DNA of 64,000 nt. It comes from Dechloromonas sp. CZR5. Lineage in GTDB: Bacteria; Pseudomonadota; Gammaproteobacteria; Burkholderiales; Rhodocyclaceae. Below the pieces are notes generated by a model, which searched no databases, was not told where the DNA came from, and was given only the letters and a program-made list of their open reading frames with translations. This document shows, in pieces, positions 36,383-46,001 of this stretch; within the stretch, counting starts at the first letter, position 1; every line of letters begins with the position of its first letter. Both the position numbers and the translations under genes were made by a program. The DNA is taken from positions 372,001 through 436,000 of the forward strand of contig NZ_VUYQ01000003.1 of assembly GCF_008711155.1 (NCBI RefSeq), written 5' to 3'.

Positions 36383-38275
36383 ATGATCATCGGCACCGCC
36401 GGCCACATCGACCATGGCAAGACCACGCTGGTCAAGGCACTGACCGGTGTCGACTGCGACCGGCTCAAGGAAGAGAAGGCTCGCGGCATCACGCTCGACC
36501 TTGGCTATGCCTACACCCCGTTGCCGACGGGCGGCACGCTCGGCTTTATCGACGTTCCCGGCCATGAAAAGCTGATCCACAACATGCTCGCCGGCGCCAC
36601 CGGCATCGATTTCGCACTGCTCGTCATCGCCGCCGACGACGGCCCCATGCCGCAGACCCGCGAGCACCTCGACATCATCGAGCTGCTCGGCATCCGCCGG
36701 GGTGCGGTGGCCCTGACCAAGATCGATGGCGTGTCGCCCGAACGCCAGGCGCAGGCCATGGCCGAAATTGCCGACCTGCTCGCCGGCACGACGCTGGCCG
36801 AAGCACCGCTCTTCCCGGTCGCCGCCGTCACCGGCCAGGGGATCGCAGCGCTACGCGGCCATCTTGACGAGGTGGCCGCGGAAATCGGAGAACGTACCCG
36901 TCAAGGCGGCTTCCGCCTTGCCATCGACCGCTGTTTCACACTCTCCGGCGCCGGCACCGTCGTCACCGGCACCGCTTTTTCCGGCGCGGTAAAAGTCGGC
37001 GATCAACTGCTGCTCTCACCACCGGGCAAGGCGGCTCGCGTCCGCAGCCTGCGCGTTCAGGACGCGCCCGCCGAATCGGGCCACGCTGGCCAACGCATAG
37101 CGCTGGCCCTGGCCGGCATCGAAAAGGCCGAGGTCGAACGCGGCATGTGGCTGCTCGCGCCTCCGCTGCATGCGCCGACCCATCGTCTCGACGCGACGAT
37201 CCGCATCCTCCCCGGTCAGCCGCCGCTCAAGCATTGGACGCAAGTCCACTTCCATCTCGGCGCCGAAGACGTACCTGCTCGTATCGCCCTGCTTGGCGCT
37301 GACGAGATTCGGCCCGGCAGCGAACACTGGGCGCAAATCACGCTGGAGCGCGATATCGGCGCGCTGTCCGGCGACCGCTTCATCCTGCGCGACGCCTCCG
37401 CCCGCCACACCATCGGTGGCGGCCGCGTTCTCGACATCTTCCCGCCCCATCGCAAGAAACGCAGCCCGGAACGCCTGGCCATGCTTGCCGCACTGGCCGA
37501 CGACAATCCGGCGACCGCCCTGCAATTGGCCACCAGCCAGCAAGCAGCCGGCGTCGAACTCTCGGCCTACGCACAGAACCGCAATCTCGACGCGGCCGCG
37601 TTGCATATCCTGGCCGATGATTTGGGTCTCCGCCTGGTCGGCAACACCGCCTTCTCGGCAAGCAACTGGCAAGCCCTGGAGGAGCGCCTGCTGGCCGCCC
37701 TCGCCGCCGAGCACGAGCGCGCTCCCGACATGCCCGGTGTCGAGCGCGACCGCCTGCGCCGCCTGACCTTGCCCACCCTCGGCCGTCCGGCCTTCGATGC
37801 ACTGCTCGCCGCTCCGCTGGCCGAAGCGCGTATCGCCCAGACGAACGCCTGGCTGCACCTTCCGGAGCACCGCGTTCAGATGGCCGCCACCGACCGCGAC
37901 CTGTGGCAAGCGCTCAAGCCGCTCCTCGATGCCACCCCCTATGGCCCGCCGCGCGTACGCGACGTGGCCAAGGCCACCGGCGTGCCGGAAGACACCGTAC
38001 GCGCCCTGTTCAAGCGCGTCGCCCGCATCGGCGAGGCTTACCCGGTAGCGCACGATCACTATTTCACCGCAACCGCGGTCGCCGACCTGGCGAAACGGGT
38101 CGCCGCCATCAATGCCCGGGACGGAATGGCCCGCGCCGCTCCCTTGCGCGACGAAATCGGCGGCGGCCGAAAAGTCGCCATCCACATCCTCGAATTTTTC
38201 GATCGTATCGGCTACACTCGCCGGGTCCGCGATACCCACGTATTGCGCGGCAATCCGCAGCAATTCGGCGCATGA
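36383..38275 (+). CDS. selB: Selenocysteine-specific translation elongation factor
   Basis: A 630-residue GTPase that brings Sec-tRNA to the UGA by binding the SECIS hairpin. It has G1 [13 protein letters not shown] at the N-terminus, G3 DVPGHEKL, the NKxD position as TKID, then EF-Tu-like domains 2-3 and C-terminal winged-helix repeats (about 390-630) that bind mRNA. The length is close to E. coli SelB (614). The stop is followed five bases later by the tRNA-Sec gene. Confidence 0.95.
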   Translation: MIIGTAGHIDHGKTTLVKALTGVDCDRLKEEKARGITLDLGYAYTPLPTGGTLGFIDVPGHEKLIHNMLAGATGIDFALLVIAADDGPMPQTREHLDIIELLGIRRGAVALTKIDGVSPERQAQAMAEIADLLAGTTLAEAPLFPVAAVTGQGIAALRGHLDEVAAEIGERTRQGGFRLAIDRCFTLSGAGTVVTGTAFSGAVKVGDQLLLSPPGKAARVRSLRVQDAPAESGHAGQRIALALAGIEKAEVERGMWLLAPPLHAPTHRLDATIRILPGQPPLKHWTQVHFHLGAEDVPARIALLGADEIRPGSEHWAQITLERDIGALSGDRFILRDASARHTIGGGRVLDIFPPHRKKRSPERLAMLAALADDNPATALQLATSQQAAGVELSAYAQNRNLDAAALHILADDLGLRLVGNTAFSASNWQALEERLLAALAAEHERAPDMPGVERDRLRRLTLPTLGRPAFDALLAAPLAEARIAQTNAWLHLPEHRVQMAATDRDLWQALKPLLDATPYGPPRVRDVAKATGVPEDTVRALFKRVARIGEAYPVAHDHYFTATAVADLAKRVAAINARDGMARAAPLRDEIGGGRKVAIHILEFFDRIGYTRRVRDTHVLRGNPQQFGA

Positions 38276-38280
38276 ACAAC

Positions 38281-38376
38281 GGAAGAGATCGTTCCCCGGT
38301 GGGGCGGCCGGTCTTCAAAACCGGCAGGACCTGTCAAACAGGTTTGGGTAGGTTCGACTCCTGCTCTCTTCCGCCA
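38281..38376 (+). tRNA. selC: tRNA-Sec (UCA)
   Basis: A 96-base tRNA with an 8-bp acceptor stem (GGAAGAGA/TCTCTTCC), anticodon TCA at 38315-38317 in loop CTTCAAA, a long variable arm, the T-loop GGTTCGACTCC and encoded CCA (38374-38376). The extended acceptor stem and long variable arm identify tRNA-Sec rather than tRNA-Ser. Confidence 0.97.
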
Positions 38377-38414
38377 ATAACCATGCACCGGTAATTTGCC
38401 GGTACATAAAAGAA

Positions 38415-38436
38415 AAACCCCGCCGCAGCGGGGTTT
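38415..38436. terminator. Bidirectional terminator after selC
   Basis: AAACCCCGC (38415-38423) pairs with GCGGGGTTT (38428-38436) around a CGCA loop; A-rich upstream and T-containing downstream flanks suit both selC and the convergent DUF465 gene. Confidence 0.8.
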
Positions 38437-38444
38437 CGGATGCA

Positions 38445-38663
38445 TCAGGCCGTAGCGGCCCGACGTAACAGGCCGTACAGTTCGTCCTTCAGCGCCAGTT
38501 TTTCCTTCTTCAGCGCCTCGATTTCCAGTTGCGTCGCATGTTCGATATGCGCCTCCAGATTCTTGATCTTCTGATCCAGATCGTTGTGCCGCTCAAACAG
38601 GTTGAGGAAGTGGCGGTCAGTTGTTTTCAGTTGGGTAATCAGATCACGATACTCAGGAAACAT
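38445..38663 (-). CDS. YdcH/DUF465 family small coiled-coil protein
   Basis: A 72-residue, highly charged, helical protein (FPEYRDLITQLKTTDRHF start, heptad-like LKKEKLALKDELY). It matches the DUF465/YdcH family, whose function is unknown. It is convergent with selC and separated from it by a shared terminator. Confidence 0.85.
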   Translation of the reverse strand: MFPEYRDLITQLKTTDRHFLNLFERHNDLDQKIKNLEAHIEHATQLEIEALKKEKLALKDELYGLLRRAATA

Positions 38664-38888
38664 AGGCTAACTCTCATGGTTGATGATTTCGAAACAGACA
38701 GCCTCACCCTAGCAGGCAACTCGGGGTGACGTATTGCGCTGCGTCAACATTCTGCTTGCTCGACAACGGTTCGTTCTCGCGAAAATCACTGCCACCCCGA
38801 CTGCGGGTGTCCGTTTCTAGCGCTGGAAAGCTGCGTGGCAGGCTGCAGTAAGGTTAAACTTCCGCATCCATCCAATTCCCTTTCGCCA

Positions 38889-39323
38889 ATGGCTCACCAT
38901 CCCTTCCACGGCAGCGTGCCCGACGATCGTCTTTACTGCCCCGCCCACGATATGTGGGTCCGGGAAGAGGAAAACGGCGAGGTACTGATCGGAGCGACCA
39001 GTTTCGGCATCTTTATCGCGGGCGAAATCATCGCATTTACCGCCAAGCCGAAAGGCGCGCAGGTTGCCCTCGGCAAGGGCCTGGGCACGGTCGAATGCCG
39101 CAAGACCGTGCTCGCCGTCCACGCCCCCATCTCCTTCATCCTGCTTGAGGGCAACGAGGCCGCCGAAGAACATCCGGCCCTGGTGGACAAGCAGCCTTAC
39201 GGCGACGGCTGGATGGTGCGCGCCCAGCCAACCGACTGGGAAGCCGAAAAGGCAACCCTCGTCGATGCGGCAGCCTATCGCCGACACATCCTCAAGATCG
39301 AGCCGGATGCCTGCTTTGAGTGA
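38889..39323 (+). CDS. GcvH-like lipoyl-carrier protein
   Basis: A 144-residue protein with a GcvH-type fold. K72 in GTVECRKTVLAVHAP aligns with the lipoylated Lys of GcvH, but the usual ESVKA is replaced by ECRKT. The segment SFGIFIAGEIIAF matches the GcvH strand before it. No gcvP or gcvT is nearby. The DsrE-like gene downstream overlaps it by 17 bases, a pairing reminiscent of lipoate-binding proteins (LbpA) of sulfur-oxidising sHdr systems, though no hdr genes are present. A sulfur or selenium carrier role is possible but unproven. Confidence 0.8.
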   Translation: MAHHPFHGSVPDDRLYCPAHDMWVREEENGEVLIGATSFGIFIAGEIIAFTAKPKGAQVALGKGLGTVECRKTVLAVHAPISFILLEGNEAAEEHPALVDKQPYGDGWMVRAQPTDWEAEKATLVDAAAYRRHILKIEPDACFE

Positions 39324-39690
39324 CCAGCTGGCCATCCTGATCTGCACAGCCAGCACCGAACGCCCCGAGCTGTATTCGACACCGCTGGTCCACGCCTTGG
39401 CTGCGCGCGCCCTCGATGCCAAGGTCGAAATCCATTTCGCCGGCCCGGCGGTACGCCTGCTGTCTGACGGTGTGGCCGACACGCTCTATCCCACGGCAGC
39501 CCGTGAAAAATCGATCGGCGAATTCCTGCGCGAGGTCATCGCCGAAGACATCCCGCTCTTCGCCTGCGGCATGGCCCGTGCCGGATGGATAGCCGAGAAT
39601 GAGGCGCTGATTCCGCAGGCGCGGGCTGCCGGCGCCACCGCCTTCGTTGCCCGCGCACTCGACCCGGCATGGCGCACGCTGATCTATTGA
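39307..39690 (+). CDS. DsrE-family protein
   Basis: A 127-residue DsrE-like protein (AILICTASTERPELYSTPLVHALAARAL start) with Cys in LFACGMARAGW at the place of the DsrE reactive Cys. ATG 39307 overlaps the GcvH-like gene by 17 bases, and the stop overlaps the mobA ATG by one base (TGATG). The three genes are thus a tightly coupled operon that ends in molybdenum cofactor maturation, which hints at sulfur delivery to a molybdoenzyme or cofactor. Confidence 0.8.
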   Translation: MPALSDQLAILICTASTERPELYSTPLVHALAARALDAKVEIHFAGPAVRLLSDGVADTLYPTAAREKSIGEFLREVIAEDIPLFACGMARAGWIAENEALIPQARAAGATAFVARALDPAWRTLIY

Positions 39691-40277
39691 TGACCTGCCC
39701 GCCCATCACCGGTGTTGTTCTCGCCGGCGGACAGGGGCGCCGCATGGGCGGCGTCGACAAAGGACTGCAGGAACTCCAGGGGCGCCCGATGAGCGCCTGG
39801 GTGGTCGAACGCCTGGCGCCCCAGGTCGATGAACTGCTCATCAATGCCAACCGGAATGCTGAACGCTACACCGAATTTGGCTACCGTGTCGTCGCCGACA
39901 AGATTCCTGACTTCGCCGGCCCATTGGCAGGCCTGCATGCGGCCCTGTCGGCAGCCAGTCACCCCTGGGTTGCCACCGCCCCCTGCGACTCCCCATTTCT
40001 ACCGAGCGATCTGGTGTCGCGGCTCGCCGCAGCGATGCGAACCGCCGATGCCGACCTGGCCGTTGCCCGCACCTTCGACCAGCCACACCCGGTGTTCTGC
40101 TTGTGCAAGCGTGACGTTCTACCGCACCTGACGGCCTATTTGCAAAGTGGCGAGCGTAAATTCGATCGTTGGTACGCCACCCTGAAGACCGTCGAAGTTC
40201 CCTTCGACGACGCTGCCTCGGCCTTCGAAAACATCAATACCCGCGAAGAATTGCAGCGTTTCGACGCCCCGCGCTAA
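39690..40277 (+). CDS. mobA: Molybdenum cofactor guanylyltransferase
   Basis: A 195-residue cytoplasmic enzyme that adds GMP to Mo-molybdopterin to make MGD, the cofactor of FdoG. The nucleotide-binding start is VVLAGGQGRRMGGVDKGL, and PCDSPFLPSDLV is the metal-binding motif. ATG 39690 overlaps the DsrE stop. The length matches E. coli MobA (194). Confidence 0.94.
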   Translation: MTCPPITGVVLAGGQGRRMGGVDKGLQELQGRPMSAWVVERLAPQVDELLINANRNAERYTEFGYRVVADKIPDFAGPLAGLHAALSAASHPWVATAPCDSPFLPSDLVSRLAAAMRTADADLAVARTFDQPHPVFCLCKRDVLPHLTAYLQSGERKFDRWYATLKTVEVPFDDAASAFENINTREELQRFDAPR

Positions 40278-40434
40278 GCGACGGAAATGCAAGTACACAA
40301 CACTTGCCAAGGACCGTGCAAGCACGTCGCATAAACGACTCTCCAACCTGTGGAAAACCCTTATTGTGTCGCAAAAAATCGCGCCTAAACTGCGCGCGCA
40401 GGATCAAAAAACAGACATAAAAGGTAAACAGCAA

Positions 40435-40617
40435 ATGAACGTCAAGGTGCACTACCGCATCACCCAGGATCGCGCCGGCATTCCGCAGGATTTCTGCGGC
40501 GCCCGCCACTTCATCGCCTGCGAAGACCAGGCTATCGAGGATATCGCCCGCACCCAGCTGGCGGCCGACTACCAGATTCCGCAAAGCGCTGTCGTCATCT
40601 CCCGCATCGAAGCTTGA
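40435..40617 (+). CDS. Small conserved-looking hypothetical protein
   Basis: A 60-residue protein (start MNVKVHYRITQDRAG) with several acidic and Cys residues (DFCGARHF, IACEDQ). AAAGGTAA lies eight or more bases upstream. It carries no signal peptide or recognised domain. Codon use matches neighbours, so it is probably a real gene. Confidence 0.6.
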   Translation: MNVKVHYRITQDRAGIPQDFCGARHFIACEDQAIEDIARTQLAADYQIPQSAVVISRIEA

Positions 40618-40809
40618 TCGCGACGCGCGGGATCGTCTGATCGGTCTGCGCCAACAAGCGTTGCTCGGCTGACTTTGATCGCTGCTCGGTATGGCAGCTG
40701 GCCCGAGTCCGTTGAGCAACCCGATACGAAGCGACATCTACGCCGCCACGGATTGTTGATTGTCGCCGGGAACGGCTGTCTCCGCTGTTAGCATCGTACG
40801 ACGGTAAGC

Positions 40810-40837
40810 TTGCAAACTTGTCGTGACGATCTACACT
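40810..40837 (+). promoter_or_regulatory. Sigma-70-like promoter for a small gene
   Basis: TTGCAA (40810-40815) and TACACT (40832-40837) are 16 bases apart and point at the small frame starting at 40860. Confidence 0.45.
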
Positions 40838-40859
40838 CAAAAAGTATTTGGGAGACCGC

Positions 40860-41027
40860 ATGGGAAAAGTGTCATTCGATCGTCGCCAGCAACCGCGCCA
40901 GCAAGCGCAGCAACAGCCTCAGCAGCTGGCTTTCTCTCGCTCGGCGGCCGACAAGCATCGATCGCCTCGCCTGGCGTGGCAAAACCTGAGCAACACGCAA
41001 GCCAGAAAACAATCTGGCACACTATAG
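40860..41027 (+). CDS. Possible 55-residue Gln/Arg-rich small protein
   Basis: An ATG at 40860 is preceded five bases earlier by GGGAG and by a promoter-like pair. The product is rich in Gln and Arg (RRQQPRQQAQQQPQQLAFSR) and basic throughout, with no hydrophobic segment. It may bind nucleic acid. It is too short for firm codon statistics. Confidence 0.4.
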   Translation: MGKVSFDRRQQPRQQAQQQPQQLAFSRSAADKHRSPRLAWQNLSNTQARKQSGTL

Positions 41028-41062
41028 TTCCCGCCCAGATATTGACCACCAGAGAAGAGCCC

Positions 41063-41257
41063 ATGAAGATCGCCGTATTTTTCGCTGCGCTATGCAGTTC
41101 GTTCGCCCTCTGGGCCGGCCCCGCCCCCTGGTACAAATGGCATAGCAACTCGGCCGACTACGACATATGCTCCCAAACCTCTCCCGGCGATGGCTGGGAA
41201 ATCGTCAAGGGGCCGTTTCAGGACTCGCATTGCCGGAAGCCCGGAATGCCTGAATAG
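41063..41257 (+). CDS. Small secreted hypothetical protein
   Basis: A 64-residue protein with a signal peptide (IAVFFAALCSSFALWAG) and a short mature domain with two Cys that could form a disulfide. AGAGAAGAG precedes the ATG. The longer open frame starting at 40823 lacks any supporting start and is not used. No family is recognised. Confidence 0.55.
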   Translation: MKIAVFFAALCSSFALWAGPAPWYKWHSNSADYDICSQTSPGDGWEIVKGPFQDSHCRKPGMPE

Positions 41258-41292
41258 CCGCGAACGCGAACAATCCAGCCGCACAAATGAAA

Positions 41293-41316
41293 AAGCCACT
41301 TCAATCGAAGTGGCTT
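41293..41316 (-). terminator. Intrinsic terminator of the tRNA-Arg array
   Basis: A perfect 10-bp stem AAGCCACTTC/GAAGTGGCTT with a 4-base loop. Read on the minus strand it is followed by TTTTT, directly downstream of the last tRNA. Confidence 0.88.
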
Positions 41317-41330
41317 ATTTCATCTTGGTT

Positions 41331-41407
41331 TGGCGCGCCCGGAGCGATTCGAACGCCCGACCCTCTGGTTCGTAGCCAGATACTCTATCCAACTGAGCTA
41401 CGGGCGC
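41331..41407 (-). tRNA. tRNA-Arg (ACG), copy 4 in transcription order
   Basis: A 77-base tRNA with encoded CCA; the minus strand reads GCGCCCGTAGCTC at the 5' end and the anticodon loop CTACGAA gives ACG (read as ICG). Identical to the three other copies. Confidence 0.96.
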
Positions 41408-41452
41408 GCTGCCAAAAATCAAACCGAACAAGATCGGCTTGAAAAGGTTCTG

Positions 41453-41529
41453 TGGCGCGCCCGGAGCGATTCGAACGCCCGACCCTCTGGTTCGTAGCCA
41501 GATACTCTATCCAACTGAGCTACGGGCGC
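41453..41529 (-). tRNA. tRNA-Arg (ACG), copy 3
   Basis: Identical in sequence to the other three units; CCA encoded. Confidence 0.96.
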
Positions 41530-41574
41530 GCTGACAAAAATCAATCCGAACAAGATCGGCTTGAAAAGGTTCTG

Positions 41575-41651
41575 TGGCGCGCCCGGAGCGATTCGAACGC
41601 CCGACCCTCTGGTTCGTAGCCAGATACTCTATCCAACTGAGCTACGGGCGC
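41575..41651 (-). tRNA. tRNA-Arg (ACG), copy 2
   Basis: Identical in sequence to the other three units; CCA encoded. Confidence 0.96.
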
Positions 41652-41696
41652 GCTGCCAAAAATCAAACCGAACAAGATCGGCTTGAAAAGGTTCTG

Positions 41697-41773
41697 TGGC
41701 GCGCCCGGAGCGATTCGAACGCCCGACCCTCTGGTTCGTAGCCAGATACTCTATCCAACTGAGCTACGGGCGC
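41697..41773 (-). tRNA. tRNA-Arg (ACG), copy 1 (promoter-proximal)
   Basis: Identical in sequence to the other three units; CCA encoded. It lies 16 bases from the -10 box of the array promoter. Confidence 0.96.
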
Positions 41774-41789
41774 GCTGACAGAGCGGCGC

Positions 41790-41817
41790 ATTATACGTGG
41801 CCAGGCGTAGAATGCAA
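41790..41817 (-). promoter_or_regulatory. Sigma-70 promoter of the tRNA-Arg array
   Basis: On the minus strand, -35 TTGCAT (41812-41817) and a perfect -10 TATAAT (41790-41795) are 16 bases apart; a GC-rich discriminator (GCGCC) follows, as in stringently controlled promoters. Confidence 0.85.
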
Positions 41818-41838
41818 GGGTTTTCGGGAAAAAAGCCG

Positions 41839-42105
41839 ATGTCCACCATTTCAGTCCGAATGCCGAAGTACCCCGAATGCTGGTCAAGTTGCGGTTCGTG
41901 CGCCAGCGGCAACGTGTTCATTCTGGAATTGCTGGTTACCGTGGGCGAAGAAGTCCAGCGCGACGACAACATCCTGACGCTGGAGACCGGCAAGGTGGCA
42001 CTGGACATTCCTACCCCCTACGCCGGTCGCGTCGTGGCGATTCACGTTACAGAGGGCGATACGGTCGATGAGGACGCGCTGCTAATAACGCTGGAAACTG
42101 CCTGA
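41839..42105 (+). CDS. Free-standing lipoyl/biotinyl-domain protein with Cys-rich N-terminus
   Basis: An 88-residue protein made of a single lipoyl/biotinyl fold. The attachment Lys is K52 in LTLETGKVALDIP. A second Gly-containing turn (PYAGRVVAIHV) is typical. The N-terminal part carries four Cys (ECWSSCGSCASG, positions 14-21) that could bind metal or act in redox. The usual E2 or carboxylase domains are absent and no dehydrogenase genes are near. Its partner is unknown. The promoter of the tRNA array lies just upstream on the other strand. Confidence 0.8.
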   Translation: MSTISVRMPKYPECWSSCGSCASGNVFILELLVTVGEEVQRDDNILTLETGKVALDIPTPYAGRVVAIHVTEGDTVDEDALLITLETA

Positions 42106-42141
42106 ACAACGCGGCCAGCCACCCCGTCCCACCCTCTTTCT

Positions 42142-42483
42142 TCACTTTGGGACGTAGACCTCCATCGCGTTGCGTACTTCGCGCACGCCCCGCACTCCGC
42201 TGGCCAGATCGAGCGCCCGACGCAAGGCGTGTTCATCGGGAACCGTGCCGGCCACGGTGATCACAGCCGCATTGGAGAAGACGCGTATTTTCGAACCGGC
42301 AAGGCCGATGTCGGTACGCAACAGGGTTTCGACCCGCTCGCCCAGTGCGGCGTCCTGCGCTTCGTTATTGGCCACCATCGCGGCGAGCACTTGCGGATCA
42401 TCGGTTGCTGCGGATGACAGGCCGAGCCCGGCGAAAGTCGCTGCGGCAACCAGCGCGACGACATAGATGTTGGATTTGAGCAT
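42142..42483 (-). CDS. BON-domain periplasmic protein
   Basis: A 113-residue protein with a signal peptide (VVALVAAATFAGLGLSSA) and one BON domain (VETLLRTDIGLAGSKIRVFSNAAVITVAGTVPDEHAL). BON domains bind membrane lipids and stabilise the envelope. The start has GGGAAT upstream. It is convergent with the lipoyl gene. Confidence 0.85.
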   Translation of the reverse strand: MLKSNIYVVALVAAATFAGLGLSSAATDDPQVLAAMVANNEAQDAALGERVETLLRTDIGLAGSKIRVFSNAAVITVAGTVPDEHALRRALDLASGVRGVREVRNAMEVYVPK

Positions 42484-42598
42484 ATTGATTCCCTTTTTGT
42501 AGTGAGTACCCAGCCCTATCGCGATCTTCGTGCCAGAATAAAATTACTCAATAAATTCAATAGGTAGTGAAATATTTGAGGGTAACAAGACGCACCTG

Positions 42599-42638
42599 GC
42601 GTCGTGCGCCGGCGACATATCGCCGCACGGCGTTTTTT
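42599..42638 (+). terminator. Plus-strand intrinsic terminator with no upstream plus-strand gene
   Basis: A long stem, CGGCGA/TCGCCG (42610-42615/42620-42625) extended by eight more pairs after a three-base bulge, runs directly into six T. All flanking genes are on the minus strand, so it would end an unannotated plus-strand transcript from about 42490-42590. Confidence 0.6.
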
Positions 42639-42662
42639 CTCGACAAGGGTGCAGCGGCGAAA

Positions 42663-44065
<1,403 letters not shown>

Positions 44066-44069
<4 letters not shown>

Positions 44070-44608
44070 CGCTTGCTCCCGTCCGGTTTGCCGGAACGCT
44101 GCCGAGGCGTCAGGGTACGCTCGATGTCGGCTAGGCTGTCGAGCTTGTCCTGCAGCTCACCGGCCTTGCGCTGGCTGTCCTTCAATTGCTGCCCCTGCCT
44201 GTCGATCTGGTTCTCGAGTTTCAGGCGTTCAAGATAATTGTCCGCCACCTGCCGAGCCAGAGGCTGGAAAGGGGCTGCTGCCGGATCACTGGATTTGAGT
44301 ACGCTGTCGAGCAATGCCAGCCCTCTGTTGAGGTCCTGCTGCACACGGGGATGGCCGAGCAGCATGGCCATGCGGACCTGGGTATAAGGCGTTTGCGGTA
44401 CGGCGACGAGGATGGAGCGCTCACGCCCTAGTTCGGCCGGCGTCATTCTGGCGAGTCCCTGGTAATAGCCAAGAGCCGCTTCCAGGGTGGGTTCGTCGGC
44501 ACGGGCCGTCTTCTTGGCATTGATCGGCAATGCCATGCAACCTGCCAGCAGGGCGGCCATCGACAGGCCACACAGCCCGCGACGCATCAATTCGGTTTTA
44601 CTGCTCAT
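44066..44608 (-). CDS. qseG: QseG-like outer-membrane lipoprotein
   Basis: A 180-residue lipoprotein with lipobox LLAGC; the mature part is helical with a coiled-coil-like C-terminus (QGQQLKDSQRKAGELQDKLDSL). It sits between the kinase and regulator genes, overlapping both, as qseG (yfhG) does in enterobacteria, where it modulates the kinase from the periplasm. ATG 44608 overlaps the kinase end by 11 bases; ATG 44587 is an alternative start. Confidence 0.85.
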
Positions 44609-46001
44609 CGGGAATTTCCACACAAAAATGGGCACCGCTTTCCTGCGGCACCAGATATACCCTGCCCCCCATCGCACGCACCAGTTCGCGCACGATGGAC
44701 AGGCCCACCCCGCTACCCTGACGCGGCGCCGGAGCAACACGCTGGCCCTGAACAAACGGATCGAAGATTCGCTGGCGGTCCTCTTCCGCAATCCCCGGCC
44801 CCTGATCGATGCACTCGAAGCGGCACAGGCCGTCGGCGCGAGTGACCACGAGGCGGATTTCGCCATTGTCCGGGCTAAAGTCGATGGCATTCGACAACAG
44901 GTTGTCGAGAACGACAGCCATTTTCTCGGCATCCAGCGTCACCGCCTGCTCGGACGCCTCCACCACAACTTTCAACTGGCGCGCTTGGCTGTGCAGCTCC
45001 CGACGCTGAACGACACCGGCCAGCAGCTTTCTGGGCTTGACTGGCGCCAACTGCAGGCGGCGCGCCTCGAAGGCCGCGGCATTCAGGGTGAGCAGGCTTT
45101 CGATCTGCTCCTGCAGGCCCCGCACGTTATGCTGCAGGATATCGACCACCTCGCGCTGCGCTTCCTCGAGCGGCCCCGGGACCTCCTCTCGCAACAGAGA
45201 AACGCCCTCCTTCAATGCGGTGAGCGGGGTCTTGAGTTCATGCGACACGTGGCGCAAGGCGCGCTCGCGATCAGCCTCCAGCTCGGCAAGACGCTGGCGC
45301 AACCAGTCGAGGCGCTTGCCGAGCTGGCGCAAGTCGTCCGGACCGCCAACAGTGATCGGCGCATCGAACCGGCTGGCACCGAGGCGCACGATGGCCTGTT
45401 CAAGATGGCGCACCGGGCGCACCAGCCACCAGCCCATGGCCAGCGCGACCAACAGCGCGCCGAGCAGTGCCAGCCCGATACGCCCTCCCAGCTTGAGACG
45501 AGCCGCATCCAGTTCATCCAGCGTCCTGCGGTTCTGCTCCTCGACCCAGCGCTGCCCCGCCTGCTTGAGCAACCCGTTCAATTCGGCCATGCGCGACAAC
45601 AGGGGAATGATCTCGCCCTGTGGAATGCTCTGCTCCAGCCCGCTGCGCAGCGCCTCGGCCACCATGCGCCAGCCGCCGAGCAAGGGCGGCAGGGGTTCGG
45701 CAGCCATGCCGTCGAGCCGATCGACCAGCGTCAACGACTGCGCCAGATACTCGTCGAAACGCTGGCGAAATACCGGATTGTCGAGAACAAGATACTGGCG
45801 GGCGCTCCGTTCGATATCGACTGTCCGTTCGCCCAATTCCTGAATGGCCGCAGTGAGCTGTATGGCCTGATCGCTGCTGCGCCGGCTCTGGTCGACCAGT
45901 CTTTCGACAACCAGCCAGCTTTGTATCGCCACCCCGCCCAGCAGCAGGACGATCAGCGTGAAGCCGAGCAACATGCCCTGGCGGAAGGAAATGCGATTCA
46001 T
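44598..46001 (-). CDS. glrK: Sensor histidine kinase GlrK (QseE)
   Basis: A 467-residue membrane kinase. It has TM1 at 11-30, a periplasmic helical domain, TM2 at about 175-194, a HAMP linker, a HisKA box with phospho-acceptor H254 (HVSHELKTPL) and an HATPase domain (DNLLSNAIDFSP, DQGPGIAEED, GSGVGLSIV). It phosphorylates GlrR, probably in response to envelope conditions. ATG 46001 gives the expected length (E. coli 475). It is divergent from the bactofilin gene. Confidence 0.92.
   Translation of the reverse strand: MNRISFRQGMLLGFTLIVLLLGGVAIQSWLVVERLVDQSRRSSDQAIQLTAAIQELGERTVDIERSARQYLVLDNPVFRQRFDEYLAQSLTLVDRLDGMAAEPLPPLLGGWRMVAEALRSGLEQSIPQGEIIPLLSRMAELNGLLKQAGQRWVEEQNRRTLDELDAARLKLGGRIGLALLGALLVALAMGWWLVRPVRHLEQAIVRLGASRFDAPITVGGPDDLRQLGKRLDWLRQRLAELEADRERALRHVSHELKTPLTALKEGVSLLREEVPGPLEEAQREVVDILQHNVRGLQEQIESLLTLNAAAFEARRLQLAPVKPRKLLAGVVQRRELHSQARQLKVVVEASEQAVTLDAEKMAVVLDNLLSNAIDFSPDNGEIRLVVTRADGLCRFECIDQGPGIAEEDRQRIFDPFVQGQRVAPAPRQGSGVGLSIVRELVRAMGGRVYLVPQESGAHFCVEIPDEQ

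Larger units (their letters stand above)
40618..41062. other. Non-coding stretch with one candidate small gene
   Basis: About 445 bases without a long gene. The only supportable content is the promoter-like pair at 40810-40837 and the short frame at 40860-41027. Confidence 0.5.
41331..41773 (-). repeat. Tandem array of four tRNA-Arg units, 122-bp period
   Basis: Four identical 77-base tRNA genes alternate with 45-base spacers. Spacers 1 and 3 are identical, and spacer 2 differs at two positions. The pattern implies recent unit duplication or gene conversion. Confidence 0.95.

Noticed and set aside
40642..40650. CGGTCTGCG, a possible third copy of the leader RNA P1
   Set aside because: No ACCGC partner arm follows and there is no TGTAA-stem-TCCG arrangement; a chance 9-base match.
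41331..41773. Regular repeat array resembling a CRISPR
   Set aside because: The 122-bp units are complete tRNA-Arg genes with near-identical spacers and no cas genes.
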